NCBI GenBank assembly: GCA_020630435.1
Contig: JAHDBJ010000001.1
Location: 124,001 to 188,000 of the forward strand
Direction of reading: 5' to 3'
Length of the DNA: 64,000 nt
DNA from: Saprospiraceae bacterium
Lineage (GTDB): Bacteria; Bacteroidota; Bacteroidia; Chitinophagales; Saprospiraceae
This document shows, one piece after another, positions 1-8,718 of this stretch. The first letter of the stretch is position 1, and every line of letters starts with the position of its first letter. A program made the translations under genes and the position numbers. The notes under the pieces are model-generated. The model did not search any database. It worked only from the letters and a program-made list of their open reading frames with translations, and had not been told where the DNA came from.

Positions 1-1086
1 AGCAGAATCGATTTTTTGTTTGATAAAGAGTACAGCTTCTTTCTCTTGTTTGCTCGTTTTACGAATCTTCTTTTTAGCATCATAAGACTTGAGCATATCC
101 CTATAAGTATCACTTACTCTCAAGTCAGGAGCATTTCTGGAATTAAGAGATAGTTCCAACTCTCCATCTCGGTGTACAATAGTAAAATCAGGAACGATAT
201 ACTGTGCTGCTCTAGAATTTTTAGTCGCAAAACCACTAGCAGGCTTTGGATTCAACTTCAAAATTTCTTCAATTGCCTTTTTGAGTTGATTCTCTGATAT
301 GTTTAATTGTCTTTGTAATTTTTGATAATGTTTCTTTGAAAATTCTTCAAAATGCTCTTCAATAATTCTCAATGCCAATCGAATAGATGCTTTGTCCTCA
401 TAAGGAACCGAATCATCATCATTTTTTCTATCCAATTGAATTAATAGACTTTCTTCAAGATTTCTAGCTCCAATGCCTGGAGGATCTAATTGTTGGATTT
501 TCTTAAGTAATAATTCAATCTCTTCCAAAGAAGATACTATATTTTGAGAAAACATCAAATCATCTACAATTTCGATAGGTTCTCTTCTCAAATAACCGTC
601 GTCATCAATACTACCTATTATTTGGCTAGCTATTTTTTCAGATCTTTCATCTTTCAATTTTAATAGACCTATTTGTCTTTCCAGATATTCATGAAAGCTA
701 CTTTCTACAACAATCGGAATTGTTTTTTCTTCATCATCTGTCGAATGATTATTAATACTTAATTTATAAGTCGAGACATCATCTTCTATATATTCATTAA
801 TATATTCGTCCAATTCAAAATTTTCTTCTTTTGCGCTCTCTTCATATTCATAATCTTGTTCTCCTGCCTCATTCTCTCCTCCTCCTAAACGTTCTGCTGA
901 CTCCATATCTGACGATTCTGGAAGTTCATCTGTATCTTCTCCTTCATCCAGCGCAGGATTGGCTTCAAGTTCCTCTTTTATCCTCTGATCTAAAGTAGCA
1001 GTAGGAATCTGCAACAATTTCATTAATTGAATTTGTTGAGGAGATAGCTTTTGTAGTAACTTTTGACTTAAATTCTGTTTTAACAT
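1..1086 (-). CDS. rpoN: RNA polymerase sigma-54 factor, 3' end outside window
   Basis: This is the N-terminal 362 residues of sigma-54. The ATG lies at 1084-1086 and the frame stays open to base 1, so the C-terminal DNA-binding part with the RpoN box is outside the window. The N terminus (MLKQNLSQKLLQKLSPQQIQ, then LMKLLQIPTATLDQRI) is the glutamine- and leucine-rich activator-interaction region. An acidic linker rich in Glu, Asp and Ser follows (about residues 45-110). The core-binding region then contains the family hallmark DPPGIGARNLEE and the stretch LNPKPASGF. Sigma-54 directs RNA polymerase to -24/-12 promoters and needs an AAA+ activator. No such activator is encoded here. I found no convincing -24/-12 site near the nitrogen genes in this window. 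Confidence 0.95.
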   Translation of the reverse strand, partial: MLKQNLSQKLLQKLSPQQIQLMKLLQIPTATLDQRIKEELEANPALDEGEDTDELPESSDMESAERLGGGENEAGEQDYEYEESAKEENFELDEYINEYIEDDVSTYKLSINNHSTDDEEKTIPIVVESSFHEYLERQIGLLKLKDERSEKIASQIIGSIDDDGYLRREPIEIVDDLMFSQNIVSSLEEIELLLKKIQQLDPPGIGARNLEESLLIQLDRKNDDDSVPYEDKASIRLALRIIEEHFEEFSKKHYQKLQRQLNISENQLKKAIEEILKLNPKPASGFATKNSRAAQYIVPDFTIVHRDGELELSLNSRNAPDLRVSDTYRDMLKSYDAKKKIRKTSKQEKEAVLFIKQKIDSA

Positions 1087-1116
1087 AACCTGACTCTAAA
1101 TTGTAAATATTTTTCT

Positions 1117-1147
1117 CAAATAGTTATTTTTAATCATTTGTTCAAAA
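1117..1147 (-). promoter_or_regulatory. possible promoter of rpoN
   Basis: On the minus strand TTTTG (1143-1147) is followed after about 20 bases by TATTTG (1117-1122), roughly 30 bp ahead of the rpoN start. This resembles the Bacteroidota -33 TTTG / -7 TAnnTTTG pattern, but the -7 element is two bases short of consensus. Weak prediction. Confidence 0.35.
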
Positions 1148-1226
1148 CCTTGTTGCTTCATTTTTGTGACACGTAATAAAGGATTACTCAGAATAAAATA
1201 GATTAAAAATATGGGGCAATTAAAAT

Positions 1227-1280
1227 AAAACGTGACAAAATAAAGGTTTTGCTTTTCCACAAAAAACGTGCCAAAAATAA
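1227..1280. repeat. short direct repeat, two copies of AAAACGTGnCAAAA
   Basis: AAAACGTGACAAAATAAA (about 1227-1244) and AAAACGTGCCAAAAATAAA (about 1263-1280) lie some 36 bp apart in the gap between recX and rpoN. The spacing puts them on nearly the same face of the helix after three to four turns. They could be binding sites for one regulator or chance in AT-rich DNA. A TTTTCCACA DnaA-like box (1253-1261) lies between them. Confidence 0.4.
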
Positions 1281-1293
1281 AATTAGATAAAAT

Positions 1294-1779
1294 TTATTTA
1301 TAATTCAAGTTTTTCAACACATTCCATATCATTTTTTTTTCATATCCTTTTTGATATAGGTAGGCAACTAGCTTGTTATTCAATTCATAATCAGGTAATT
1401 CTCCTAATAATGTCTTTTTCTTAACTAAAAGATAATTTATTTTTTTTATGTATGCTTCTTCGTTTATTTCTTTTAGCGCCTTTTGAATACAATAAGTAGA
1501 AATATCCCTTTGACGCAATTCCATTTCTATTTTAATTCGTCCCCAGTGCTTATAATTAAATTTACCCCTCGCAAATGAACAAGCAAACCGTTCTTCATTT
1601 AAAAAATCATGCTCAATTAAATCAACTATAATTGATTCTAAATCCTCTCCTCTAATACCCAAAACAAGTAATTTTGATCGAACTTCTCGATGACAACGAT
1701 CTTGATAAGCACAATATCTTTGCAGCTTTTTTAAAGCATCTTGTTTACTAATATATTTATTTCCTTTTCCTTTCAACAA
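1294..1779 (-). CDS. recX: RecX-family regulatory protein
   Basis: A 161-residue protein of the usual RecX length, made of three-helix repeats. The family pattern is visible: CAYQDRCHREVRSKL near residue 23, then DLIEHDFLNEERFACSFARG and KHWGRIKIEMELRQRDIS. RecX binds RecA filaments and limits RecA activity in recombination and the SOS response. The start is TTG at 1777-1779, or a second TTG just inside. There is no in-frame ATG at the N terminus and an upstream stop lies four codons away. recA is not in this window. The gene sits between rpoN and heme A synthase on the same strand, separated by gaps of about 200 bp on each side. Confidence 0.88.
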   Translation of the reverse strand: MLKGKGNKYISKQDALKKLQRYCAYQDRCHREVRSKLLVLGIRGEDLESIIVDLIEHDFLNEERFACSFARGKFNYKHWGRIKIEMELRQRDISTYCIQKALKEINEEAYIKKINYLLVKKKTLLGELPDYELNNKLVAYLYQKGYEKKMIWNVLKNLNYK

Positions 1780-1978
1780 ATTAGTGATTTATTACGGATA
1801 TAATAAAAAATTTAGTTAATGGGATAAATAGAATTGATAGTCTATAAGATACAGATATAAAATAGTTTATCTTATCTTATAATGAACCTCTAAAAGTAAA
1901 ATGAAGTTCTGCAATTATTCGGAAAAATAGGTTTATACGCAAAAAAATTAAAGTTTTCCACATAGTTTTCCACATATG

Positions 1979-3031
1979 TTAATAACTTTTTTGAGTGTAT
2001 TGATAATTATTAAATAATGCTGCTGTTAAAAACAATAATGCACCAGCTTGATGAAACACCCCCCAACTTACTGGAATGACTCCCAAACAATTAATAACGG
2101 TAATGATTCCTAGTGCACATTGAATTACTAACATAGTTACCAACATATTAATAGAGTATCTAAAATTGTGCAATTTTGTAGTTTTTCTAACTTTATAAAA
2201 ATACCATAATACAATGATAGTCAATAAGTAAGCTGTACCTCTATGAAGAAATTGAACCAAAGCTGGAACAAATCGAGTTTTGTCATATTTAACAAAGTTT
2301 TCCACAGACCATAACTCAATATTAAAAATAATACTAGGTACAAATTCTCCATTCATATCAGGAAAGGTTGGATAATAAATACCTGCTTTCATACCTGACA
2401 TCCACCCACCAAAAATAATTTGTACGGCTAAGAGTATTGTAATGATAATTCCCCACTTTTTTAATAAAGAACTGTGGATTACTTGCCTTTTGGGAAAAGT
2501 AACTTCAAAAAATGCCCATAACAATAGACTATAGGTTAAAAAAGCAATACCCAAATGAATACTTAATTTATAGGCACTTACCCAAGGACGATCATTTAGA
2601 CCACTAGCAACCATTATCCAACCAAAAGAAGCTGCTAGTACTGCGGCTAAAACCACCCAAGCTAATCGCTTAACTAAACGCTTAGGTAACATTCCCCTTG
2701 ATAAAAAAATTAGAAAAGGAATTAAAAATACAAATCCCATGGTTCTAGCCCATAAACGATGAAAATACTCCCAAAAATAGATAAACTTAAATTCGGACAG
2801 AGACATTCCCTTATTAATCTTTTTATACTGTGGAGTAGCTTTATATAAATCAAATTCTTTTTCCCAAGCCTTCTCTCCAAAAGGTGGAAATGTACCACTT
2901 ACTATTTCCCACTTAGTTATCGATAACCCAGAGCCAGTTAAACGAGTAACCCCGCCAATGACTACTTGGAAAAATAGCATTACCAAACCAATAAATAACC
3001 AAATCTTTACAATTTTAGATACACTTTCCAT
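1979..3031 (-). CDS. ctaA: heme A synthase, COX15/CtaA family
   Basis: A 350-residue integral membrane protein with about eight hydrophobic segments. The N terminus reads GGVTRLTGSGLSITKWE, and YFWEYFHRLWARTMG near residue 85 contains the first conserved heme-ligand histidine region. A second region, VQFLHRGTAYLL (about residue 260), and a third, VFHQAGALLFL, carry further His ligands. The family oxidises heme O to heme A for cytochrome c oxidase. The long loop between the first two helices (GEKAWEKEFDLYKATPQYKK) is typical of the mitochondrial COX15-like type (about 350 residues), not the shorter Bacillus CtaA. No oxidase or heme O synthase genes are next to it. Two DnaA-like 9-mers lie inside the gene and two more just beyond its 3' end. 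Confidence 0.93.
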   Translation of the reverse strand: MESVSKIVKIWLFIGLVMLFFQVVIGGVTRLTGSGLSITKWEIVSGTFPPFGEKAWEKEFDLYKATPQYKKINKGMSLSEFKFIYFWEYFHRLWARTMGFVFLIPFLIFLSRGMLPKRLVKRLAWVVLAAVLAASFGWIMVASGLNDRPWVSAYKLSIHLGIAFLTYSLLLWAFFEVTFPKRQVIHSSLLKKWGIIITILLAVQIIFGGWMSGMKAGIYYPTFPDMNGEFVPSIIFNIELWSVENFVKYDKTRFVPALVQFLHRGTAYLLTIIVLWYFYKVRKTTKLHNFRYSINMLVTMLVIQCALGIITVINCLGVIPVSWGVFHQAGALLFLTAALFNNYQYTQKSY

Positions 3032-3797
3032 AATTATTAGATTTATACATCAATTGAATTCCATACAAATATCCGCAACAAATCTTTACTTTGATAGTAT
3101 AATACAATAAGAGTATTCTATTCAGAATAAATTTAAATTTAGTTTGCATCTCAATTTTCTTCCAAATTAGATATTATAAACGATTTTGTTTTATTTAGAC
3201 CTAATCTTTTTTGATCATGTTAGATGATAGATCAATTTAAATTTTAAAAAATTATATTATCATCATAGCTGTTAATTTGTAGAGAAAAAGATTGTTTTTT
3301 ATTTTGAGTTCTCATATCTAACTTTTCTTTCTTTTAAATTAACATAAACTAAACATCATAAATCTATGGATTATAAGATTTCCACAAAGTTATTAACACA
3401 GTGTGGATAACTTATTTACGGAGTAACTTTCTTGTATTGTGAGCTTAATAAACCATATCTTGACTGTTTGTAAATATGCGTTATCTACATTTTCTACTAA
3501 TGTATCTATAAAATATTAATACATTTAAATTACATTCTTAGTTGTTGTGGAAAAACTAGGAGGCTTTATACAACTTTTTAAACAGGAGTTGTTAAAAAGT
3601 GAATTTAGTTTGATATTGATTTTGAGTAATTTATGAAATTGATTTTTTAGACTGTTAGTAAGTGTATTTTTATAGAAAACCAAATTGTTTTACATATTAG
3701 ATATAATAGATAATGTTTAAAGCAAAAAACTATTTTTTGACACCTATAAAAAATGTATTTTGCAGGTGATTGATCTAAATTTTTAATTCTTATTCTT
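3032..3797. other. 766-bp AT-rich intergenic region without genes
   Basis: No plausible coding frame was found on either strand. The region separates the leftward ctaA from the rightward HMCES gene and is strongly AT-rich, with many A and T runs. Its right half (about 3378-3554) holds the exact DnaA box and its near matches. It must also hold promoters for both flanking genes. A TTTTTTGAC stretch near 3732-3740 followed by TATTTTGC near 3757 could be the promoter of the downstream gene, but the spacing is a few bases short. Confidence 0.6.
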
Positions 3798-4481
3798 ATG
3801 TGTGGACGATACTCTTTTGTTGCCTCTAAGGAAAAATTGAAAAAACATTTTCCACAAATTAAACATCAACCTAAAGTTGAGATTAGTTATAACATAGCTC
3901 CTAGCCAAAAAGCTTATGTCATTACAAATAATAACCCTAATAGACTATCACAATTTTATTGGGGCTTAGTACCATATTGGGCTAGAGATAGTAAAAACCT
4001 TGGAAAATTGATGAATGCTCGTTGTGAAGAAATAACAAGCAAACCATCTTTTAGGATGCCAATACGTCGCAAGCGTTGCTTGGTTTTAGCAGATAGTTTT
4101 TATGAATGGAAAACGGAAGGACGGAAGAAAGTTCCCTATCGAATTCAATTAAAAAATAATGCCTTGTTAGCGATGGCAGGAATATGGGATGTTTGGAATG
4201 AAGGAGGAGAACGTCCTCTTTATACGTTTTCTATTATAACAACGGAACCTAATGAAGAAATGAAAAACTTGCATAATCGGATGCCTGTTATTTTAAATAC
4301 AGTAGAAGAACAAAAGCAATGGCTAGGGCATATAGGATTGGAAAAAATACGTTCTTTAATGAAAACGCTAGAAAATGACCAATTGACATTTTATAGAATA
4401 TCAGAAAAATTAAATTCCCCTATTAATAATGATATTAACTTACATACAGAAGTAAAACCTCCGCCAACGTTATTTGATTAG
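3798..4481 (+). CDS. yedK: HMCES/YedK-type abasic-site processing protein
   Basis: A 227-residue SRAP-domain protein. The mature N terminus is MCGRYSF, so Cys2 becomes the catalytic N-terminal residue after Met removal. Asn73 (in LMNARCEE), Glu103 (in FYEWK) and His159 (in LHNRMPVIL) match the other active-site residues of the family. The protein forms a thiazolidine cross-link with abasic sites in single-stranded DNA at stalled forks and shields them from cleavage. Its last four bases (TTAG, 4478-4481) are shared with the stop codon of the convergent SAM hydrolase gene. It lies beside the candidate origin, but that need not be functional. Confidence 0.93.
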   Translation: MCGRYSFVASKEKLKKHFPQIKHQPKVEISYNIAPSQKAYVITNNNPNRLSQFYWGLVPYWARDSKNLGKLMNARCEEITSKPSFRMPIRRKRCLVLADSFYEWKTEGRKKVPYRIQLKNNALLAMAGIWDVWNEGGERPLYTFSIITTEPNEEMKNLHNRMPVILNTVEEQKQWLGHIGLEKIRSLMKTLENDQLTFYRISEKLNSPINNDINLHTEVKPPPTLFD

Positions 4482-5245
4482 TGAAAATCAATTTGGACAG
4501 TATCATCAATTTGTAGCCCTAACATACTTCCAGCTTTCCCTGTATTAATGGCAATTTCTAGGAAATTAGCAGAATTGAAAAGGCAGAGGATATCACCAAC
4601 AGGTACTTCATGATAATGACTACATAATTTTGTTATAGGATCAAAGCGTTTAAAATAAAGTGCGAAGTTTCGCCCTCTCCAAACTCTTTCAAATAGTTCT
4701 TTTGTAATATTTAAAATTACATTTTCATAGTTATCAATATGAATGACAGAACCTCGAATTTGATCTGGACTCATAACGGGTTGTAAACTGAAGCGTTGGG
4801 TAATTCCTTGAGCAGGTAAACCTATCTCCTCTAACTTTTGTTTGGCTGCAAAGTGACGTACAGTATCTGCAAATAGATCTTTTAAAGGAAATTGATTTTT
4901 TTTATTAAATGGTAGGCGTCTAATATTCTTCGGAAGCTCGTCAAAAAGTAATGAAAAAACGCCGTTGTCTGGTCCAATAAAATAATGACCATTGTGTTTT
5001 AAAACAAAGAAAATTGGATTTTCAGCATAAAAATTATTAACACTAATAATATGAATACTTCCTATAGGAAAATTTTTGTAGCAGTTCTTTAAGGTATAAG
5101 CTGCTTGAACTATATCATAACTTTTAATGTTGTGTGAAATGTCAATAATATTAAGTTGGGGAAAACGAGTGAGCATTGCTCCTTTTATTGCCCCTACATA
5201 ATAATCAGTTGTACCAAAATCAGTCGTCAGCGTCACGATTGCCAT
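4478..5245 (-). CDS. SAM hydrolase / SAM-dependent halogenase-fold protein (DUF62)
   Basis: A 255-residue member of the S-adenosyl-L-methionine hydroxide adenosyltransferase family. The family N terminus MAIVTLTTDFGTTDYYVGAI is followed by GPDNGVFSLL (about residue 92), a conserved adenosine-site loop. The C-terminal barrel follows, with HIDNYENVILNIT and the end part NSANFLEIAINTGKA. Most members hydrolyse SAM to adenosine and methionine, and a few are fluorinases or chlorinases. The sequence does not show halogenase-specific features, so hydrolase is the default reading. It converges on the HMCES gene with a 4-base overlap and has its own long upstream region. Confidence 0.9.
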   Translation of the reverse strand: MAIVTLTTDFGTTDYYVGAIKGAMLTRFPQLNIIDISHNIKSYDIVQAAYTLKNCYKNFPIGSIHIISVNNFYAENPIFFVLKHNGHYFIGPDNGVFSLLFDELPKNIRRLPFNKKNQFPLKDLFADTVRHFAAKQKLEEIGLPAQGITQRFSLQPVMSPDQIRGSVIHIDNYENVILNITKELFERVWRGRNFALYFKRFDPITKLCSHYHEVPVGDILCLFNSANFLEIAINTGKAGSMLGLQIDDTVQIDFH

Positions 5246-5347
5246 GCTAGAAAAATTACTAAACTATTTTCTAAAAGGAAATTAGCTTTATTTTATAAAT
5301 TGTAGTATGTTGTAAATATGTATATAGAGGGATAAGTAAAAAGTAAT

Positions 5348-5355
5348 TAACTTTG
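5348..5355 (+). promoter_or_regulatory. -7 element TAACTTTG, probable promoter of phoH
   Basis: TAACTTTG followed by CA is a full match to the Bacteroidota -7 consensus TAnnTTTG. No TTG was found at the expected distance upstream. If used, it gives a 5' untranslated leader of a little over 110 bases for phoH. Confidence 0.45.
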
Positions 5356-5430
5356 CATCCCAAATTATCTGAAAAAATGTTTCGAAATATACTCTTTATA
5401 GTGTTAGGGTATTTTAACAAGTGAACTACC

Positions 5431-5451
5431 TTGCGTTAAAACTTGACGCAA
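5431..5451. promoter_or_regulatory. inverted repeat in the phoH leader
   Basis: TTGCGT (5431-5436) and ACGCAA (5446-5451) form a dyad with a 9-base spacer, 22 bp ahead of the phoH start codon. It could be an operator or a small hairpin near the ribosome-binding region. The arms are short, so chance is possible. Confidence 0.35.
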
Positions 5452-5473
5452 ATTAACAAAAAAATGATGAATA

Positions 5474-6484
5474 TTGAGCGAAATTAATTTAACTATTAGT
5501 GATGTTGATTTAGTCGAATTATATGGAGAAAATAATTCTAAGCTAAATTTATTGAAAGAAGCCTACCCAGAAGTGAAATTTACTTCTAGAGGAAATAATT
5601 TAAAATTAGTCGGTGACAAGAAAATAACTCAAAAAGTTAAAAGTAAAATTGAGGCAATGATTCGAGCCTTGAAATCTCATAAAGAGGTAACTACTCATGC
5701 AGTTATGGACTTGATTAATGGGGATAATCCGTTTGTTGGAAAACTTGGAGCCTCTAATAATGGTGAACATATTATTGTGCATGGTAGAAATGGAAAACCC
5801 ATTAAGGCAAAAACGCAAAACCAAAAGTTATTAGTCGAAGCTTCAGAAAAAAATGATCTTGTCTTTGCTATCGGTCCAGCAGGAACAGGAAAGACTTATG
5901 TTGCTGTTGCTTTAGCTGTAAAAGCCTTGAAAAATCGATTGGTTAAAAAAATTATATTGACACGGCCAGCTGTAGAAGCAGGAGAAAATCTAGGATTTTT
6001 ACCAGGAGATTTAAAAGATAAAGTAGATCCATATCTTAGACCTTTATATGATGCTTTAGACGATTTGTTACCAGCAGAAAAACTAAATCATTTTATAGCA
6101 ACCCGTGTAATTGAGGTAGCACCATTGGCATTTATGAGAGGGCGAACCTTGAATAATGCTTTTATCATCTTGGACGAAGCTCAAAATGCTACAACGGTTC
6201 AATTGAAAATGTTTTTGACAAGACTAGGTCCTTCTGCAAAATGTATCGTTACTGGAGATCTCTCTCAAATAGATTTACCTAGAAATCACCATTCGGGACT
6301 GTATAGAGCATTAGATATCTTGAAAGATATAGGTGGAATTTCTATTGTGAGATTAGATGCTAATGATGTTGTTCGTCATCGCCTAGTTAAAGCGATTATT
6401 GGAGCATATGATGCTTCAGATGAACGACGAAGATTGGAACGAGAAAAAGAAAGAAAAGAGCGGGAGGAGAAATCTGAGGAATAG
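5474..6484 (+). CDS. phoH: PhoH-family P-loop ATPase
   Basis: A 336-residue protein of the usual PhoH-like length. An N-terminal KH-like region covers residues 1-90. The P loop GPAGTGKT is at about 134-141 and the Walker B segment FIILDEAQN at about 229-237. Between them is the conserved LTRPAVEAGENLGFLPGDL. The last 25 residues are highly charged. PhoH proteins are nucleotide-binding and RNA-associated; some have helicase or ribonuclease-linked roles, but the exact function is not settled. The start is TTG at 5474-5476. The two nearby ATGs are out of frame and an in-frame stop lies just upstream. The next in-frame ATG would remove over 60 conserved residues. Confidence 0.92.
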   Translation: MSEINLTISDVDLVELYGENNSKLNLLKEAYPEVKFTSRGNNLKLVGDKKITQKVKSKIEAMIRALKSHKEVTTHAVMDLINGDNPFVGKLGASNNGEHIIVHGRNGKPIKAKTQNQKLLVEASEKNDLVFAIGPAGTGKTYVAVALAVKALKNRLVKKIILTRPAVEAGENLGFLPGDLKDKVDPYLRPLYDALDDLLPAEKLNHFIATRVIEVAPLAFMRGRTLNNAFIILDEAQNATTVQLKMFLTRLGPSAKCIVTGDLSQIDLPRNHHSGLYRALDILKDIGGISIVRLDANDVVRHRLVKAIIGAYDASDERRRLEREKERKEREEKSEE

Positions 6485-6549
6485 ATTTTTCTCTTTTCCT
6501 TTTGCCAACATTTCTGCTTAACTTTCGTTTTTTTAGAAATCCTTTTTCA

Positions 6550-8625
6550 ATGAAAAAATATAAGCGGGAATTCAAATGGATGTTGTGCCTGTTATTGTGT
6601 ACAATCTGTATCACTTTATCAGCACAAAATCCATTCTTTAATAAAAAGAAAAAAACTCCCCCTCCTCAACTTCTCCCAGAAATTTCTAATTCAGAACAAG
6701 ATACTCTTCCTACAAATATTGTAGAGATTATTAATAGTAATATTACTGAAGGACTCAAAGAGAATAATGAAGAAACAAATTTCCTGTTTGGTGATGTAGT
6801 ACTAAAACAAGGAGATCTCTTTATGCAATGCGATACGGCTATTTTATATAAATATGATAATAGTGTATTAGCCTATGGGAATGTAATTATTCAACAACCC
6901 GATTCAGTAAATGTCTTTGCGGATTCTTTACGATATTTTGGAGACAAAAGAAAAGCCATCCTTCGTAATAACGTTGTACTATCGGATTCTATTAATAAAG
7001 TGTTCACGAATTATTTGAATTATGATTTAAATTCTAAAAGAGCAAGCTACCATTATGGTGGTATGTTGACGAATCCAAATACTCAATTAGTGAGCGAAAC
7101 AGGCTATTATTATCTCAATCAAAAAGAAGCATTTTTTAAAGACAGTGTACTCGTGTTGGATGATAGGTTTACACTCAAAGCAGATACCTTAAAGTTTCAT
7201 ACAGAAACAGAGTTTGTTACGTTTTTAGGTCCTACAAATATTTATCTGGATTCTTTAGAGCTATATACCGAAGCAGGATTTTATGATACTCAAAAAAATT
7301 ACGCAGAGTTTACGAGGAATCCTCGTTTGGATAAAGATGGTCAGATAGCAACTGCCAATAAAATGCTGTATGATGGAAAGCAACAAATTACTACTATGAT
7401 GGGTAATGCCAAATTGGTTAAGGAGAACCAGATTGCTACTGCTAATACCATTGTATATAATGAAAAAACAAAGTTGACTAAACTAACAGGGAATGCCAAA
7501 TTTGTTGAGGAAGACCGAGTAGCAACGGCTAATGAAATTCGTTATGACGATAATAATCAAAAAATATATTTAGACGGAAATGCCCACTATCGTGATGGTA
7601 CTCCTAGAGATATTCGTTCAGATGTGATTGTTTACGACAGTAAAAATAAAAGCTATACTACAGAAGGAAAGGTCGCATTCAAAACCGATAATCAGGACAT
7701 CAAAGCCAACGAATCGTACTATGACGAAGCAAATAAAATGACAACGCTTATAGGAGATGTTGTTATGGTGGATTCTACAAATGTTATTACAGCAGATACC
7801 GTACATTATAGCGATGAGTCTGGAAATGCGAAGGCAAGAGGGCAAGTTGTATGGAAAGACACTACAAACCAAACCATAATCTATACGCAAGCAGCAGATT
7901 ATAATAAAGAGACTGAATTTATAAAAACTTTTGGTCGTTCCTTGATGACAACACTTATGGATGGCGATACTCTGTATGTAGCGGCAGATACTTTAATGAC
8001 TATACAAAATGATTCTGCTCGGGTTTTGACAGCTAGTTCAGATGTCCGTATTTTCAAAAAGGATTTACAAGCAGTTTGCGATTCTTTGAGCTACAATGAT
8101 GCAGATTCGATTTTTCATTTTTATAAAAATCCTATCATGTGGTCAGATACTTCTCAATTTATAGCAGATACCATGCTTGTAAAATTGAAGGATAAAAAAA
8201 TTGATAAAATCGATCTTAATTATAACGCCCTTATTTTAAATTCTCCCGATGAGCTTTTCTTTAATCAGATTAAAGGTCGATATATCGTTGCTTTTTTTGA
8301 AGAAAGTGAACTACACTTAATGAATGTTATTGGGAACGCAGAATCGGTATATTATGCTTTGGACGATAACAAAGCCTACATCGCAGTTAATAAATCCATT
8401 TGTAGTGAAATGAAAGTTCATTTTGACAATAATGAAGTGCAATACATCGACTCTTTTGAACAACCCAAATCTACGCTCTATCCAATGACGCAGGTCGATC
8501 ATAACAATCTTAAATTAAAAGGTTTTAAATGGGCAGTTGATAAGCGACCCGATAACATCAGCGAACTAGGCTTAAAAATGTGGCAGCTCAAGTTACTAGA
8601 GACAACTACGCAAAAATTAAAATAA
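6550..8625 (+). CDS. OstA/LptA-like exported protein
   Basis: A 691-residue protein starting at ATG 6550 with a signal peptide (MKKYKREFKWMLCLLLCTIC, ending ITLSAQ). An upstream TTG at 6502 would add 16 residues before the signal and is less likely. The mature part repeats the OstA/LptA pattern of about 20-30 residues, such as ANKMLYDGKQQITTMMGNA and ATANEIRYDDNNQKIYLDGNA, typical of a long beta-jellyroll or taco. LptA-like proteins carry lipopolysaccharide across the periplasm. In Bacteroidota the large OstA-like proteins are presumed to be linked to LPS export or outer-membrane biogenesis, and this role is inferred. It follows phoH by 65 bp on the same strand. Confidence 0.85.
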   Translation: MKKYKREFKWMLCLLLCTICITLSAQNPFFNKKKKTPPPQLLPEISNSEQDTLPTNIVEIINSNITEGLKENNEETNFLFGDVVLKQGDLFMQCDTAILYKYDNSVLAYGNVIIQQPDSVNVFADSLRYFGDKRKAILRNNVVLSDSINKVFTNYLNYDLNSKRASYHYGGMLTNPNTQLVSETGYYYLNQKEAFFKDSVLVLDDRFTLKADTLKFHTETEFVTFLGPTNIYLDSLELYTEAGFYDTQKNYAEFTRNPRLDKDGQIATANKMLYDGKQQITTMMGNAKLVKENQIATANTIVYNEKTKLTKLTGNAKFVEEDRVATANEIRYDDNNQKIYLDGNAHYRDGTPRDIRSDVIVYDSKNKSYTTEGKVAFKTDNQDIKANESYYDEANKMTTLIGDVVMVDSTNVITADTVHYSDESGNAKARGQVVWKDTTNQTIIYTQAADYNKETEFIKTFGRSLMTTLMDGDTLYVAADTLMTIQNDSARVLTASSDVRIFKKDLQAVCDSLSYNDADSIFHFYKNPIMWSDTSQFIADTMLVKLKDKKIDKIDLNYNALILNSPDELFFNQIKGRYIVAFFEESELHLMNVIGNAESVYYALDDNKAYIAVNKSICSEMKVHFDNNEVQYIDSFEQPKSTLYPMTQVDHNNLKLKGFKWAVDKRPDNISELGLKMWQLKLLETTTQKLK

Positions 8626-8718
8626 TTATGACTTTGGGAACATAATTACACTATGTAAGTGTTGGTAGATTGTTTTACTACCCTTTTAGTACAGTCAACA
8701 AGAGAACATAAACAAATT

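Larger units (their letters stand above)
1253..3856. other. cluster of DnaA-box-like 9-mers, candidate oriC region
   Basis: Nine sites match TTATCCACA at 8 or 9 of 9 positions. They are 1253-1261, 1954-1962, 1966-1974, 2298-2306 and 3848-3856 (all TTTTCCACA, plus strand), 2473-2481 (TGTGGATTA, minus), 3402-3410 (exact, minus), 3481-3489 (TTATCTACA, plus) and 3546-3554 (TGTGGAAAA, minus). Weaker 7-of-9 matches lie at 3378-3386 and 3390-3398. The four central sites flank very AT-rich DNA that could act as an unwinding element. Genes to the left all read leftward, and most genes in the next 25 kb read rightward. dnaA is not in the window. This is an inference from motif density and composition. 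Confidence 0.45.
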
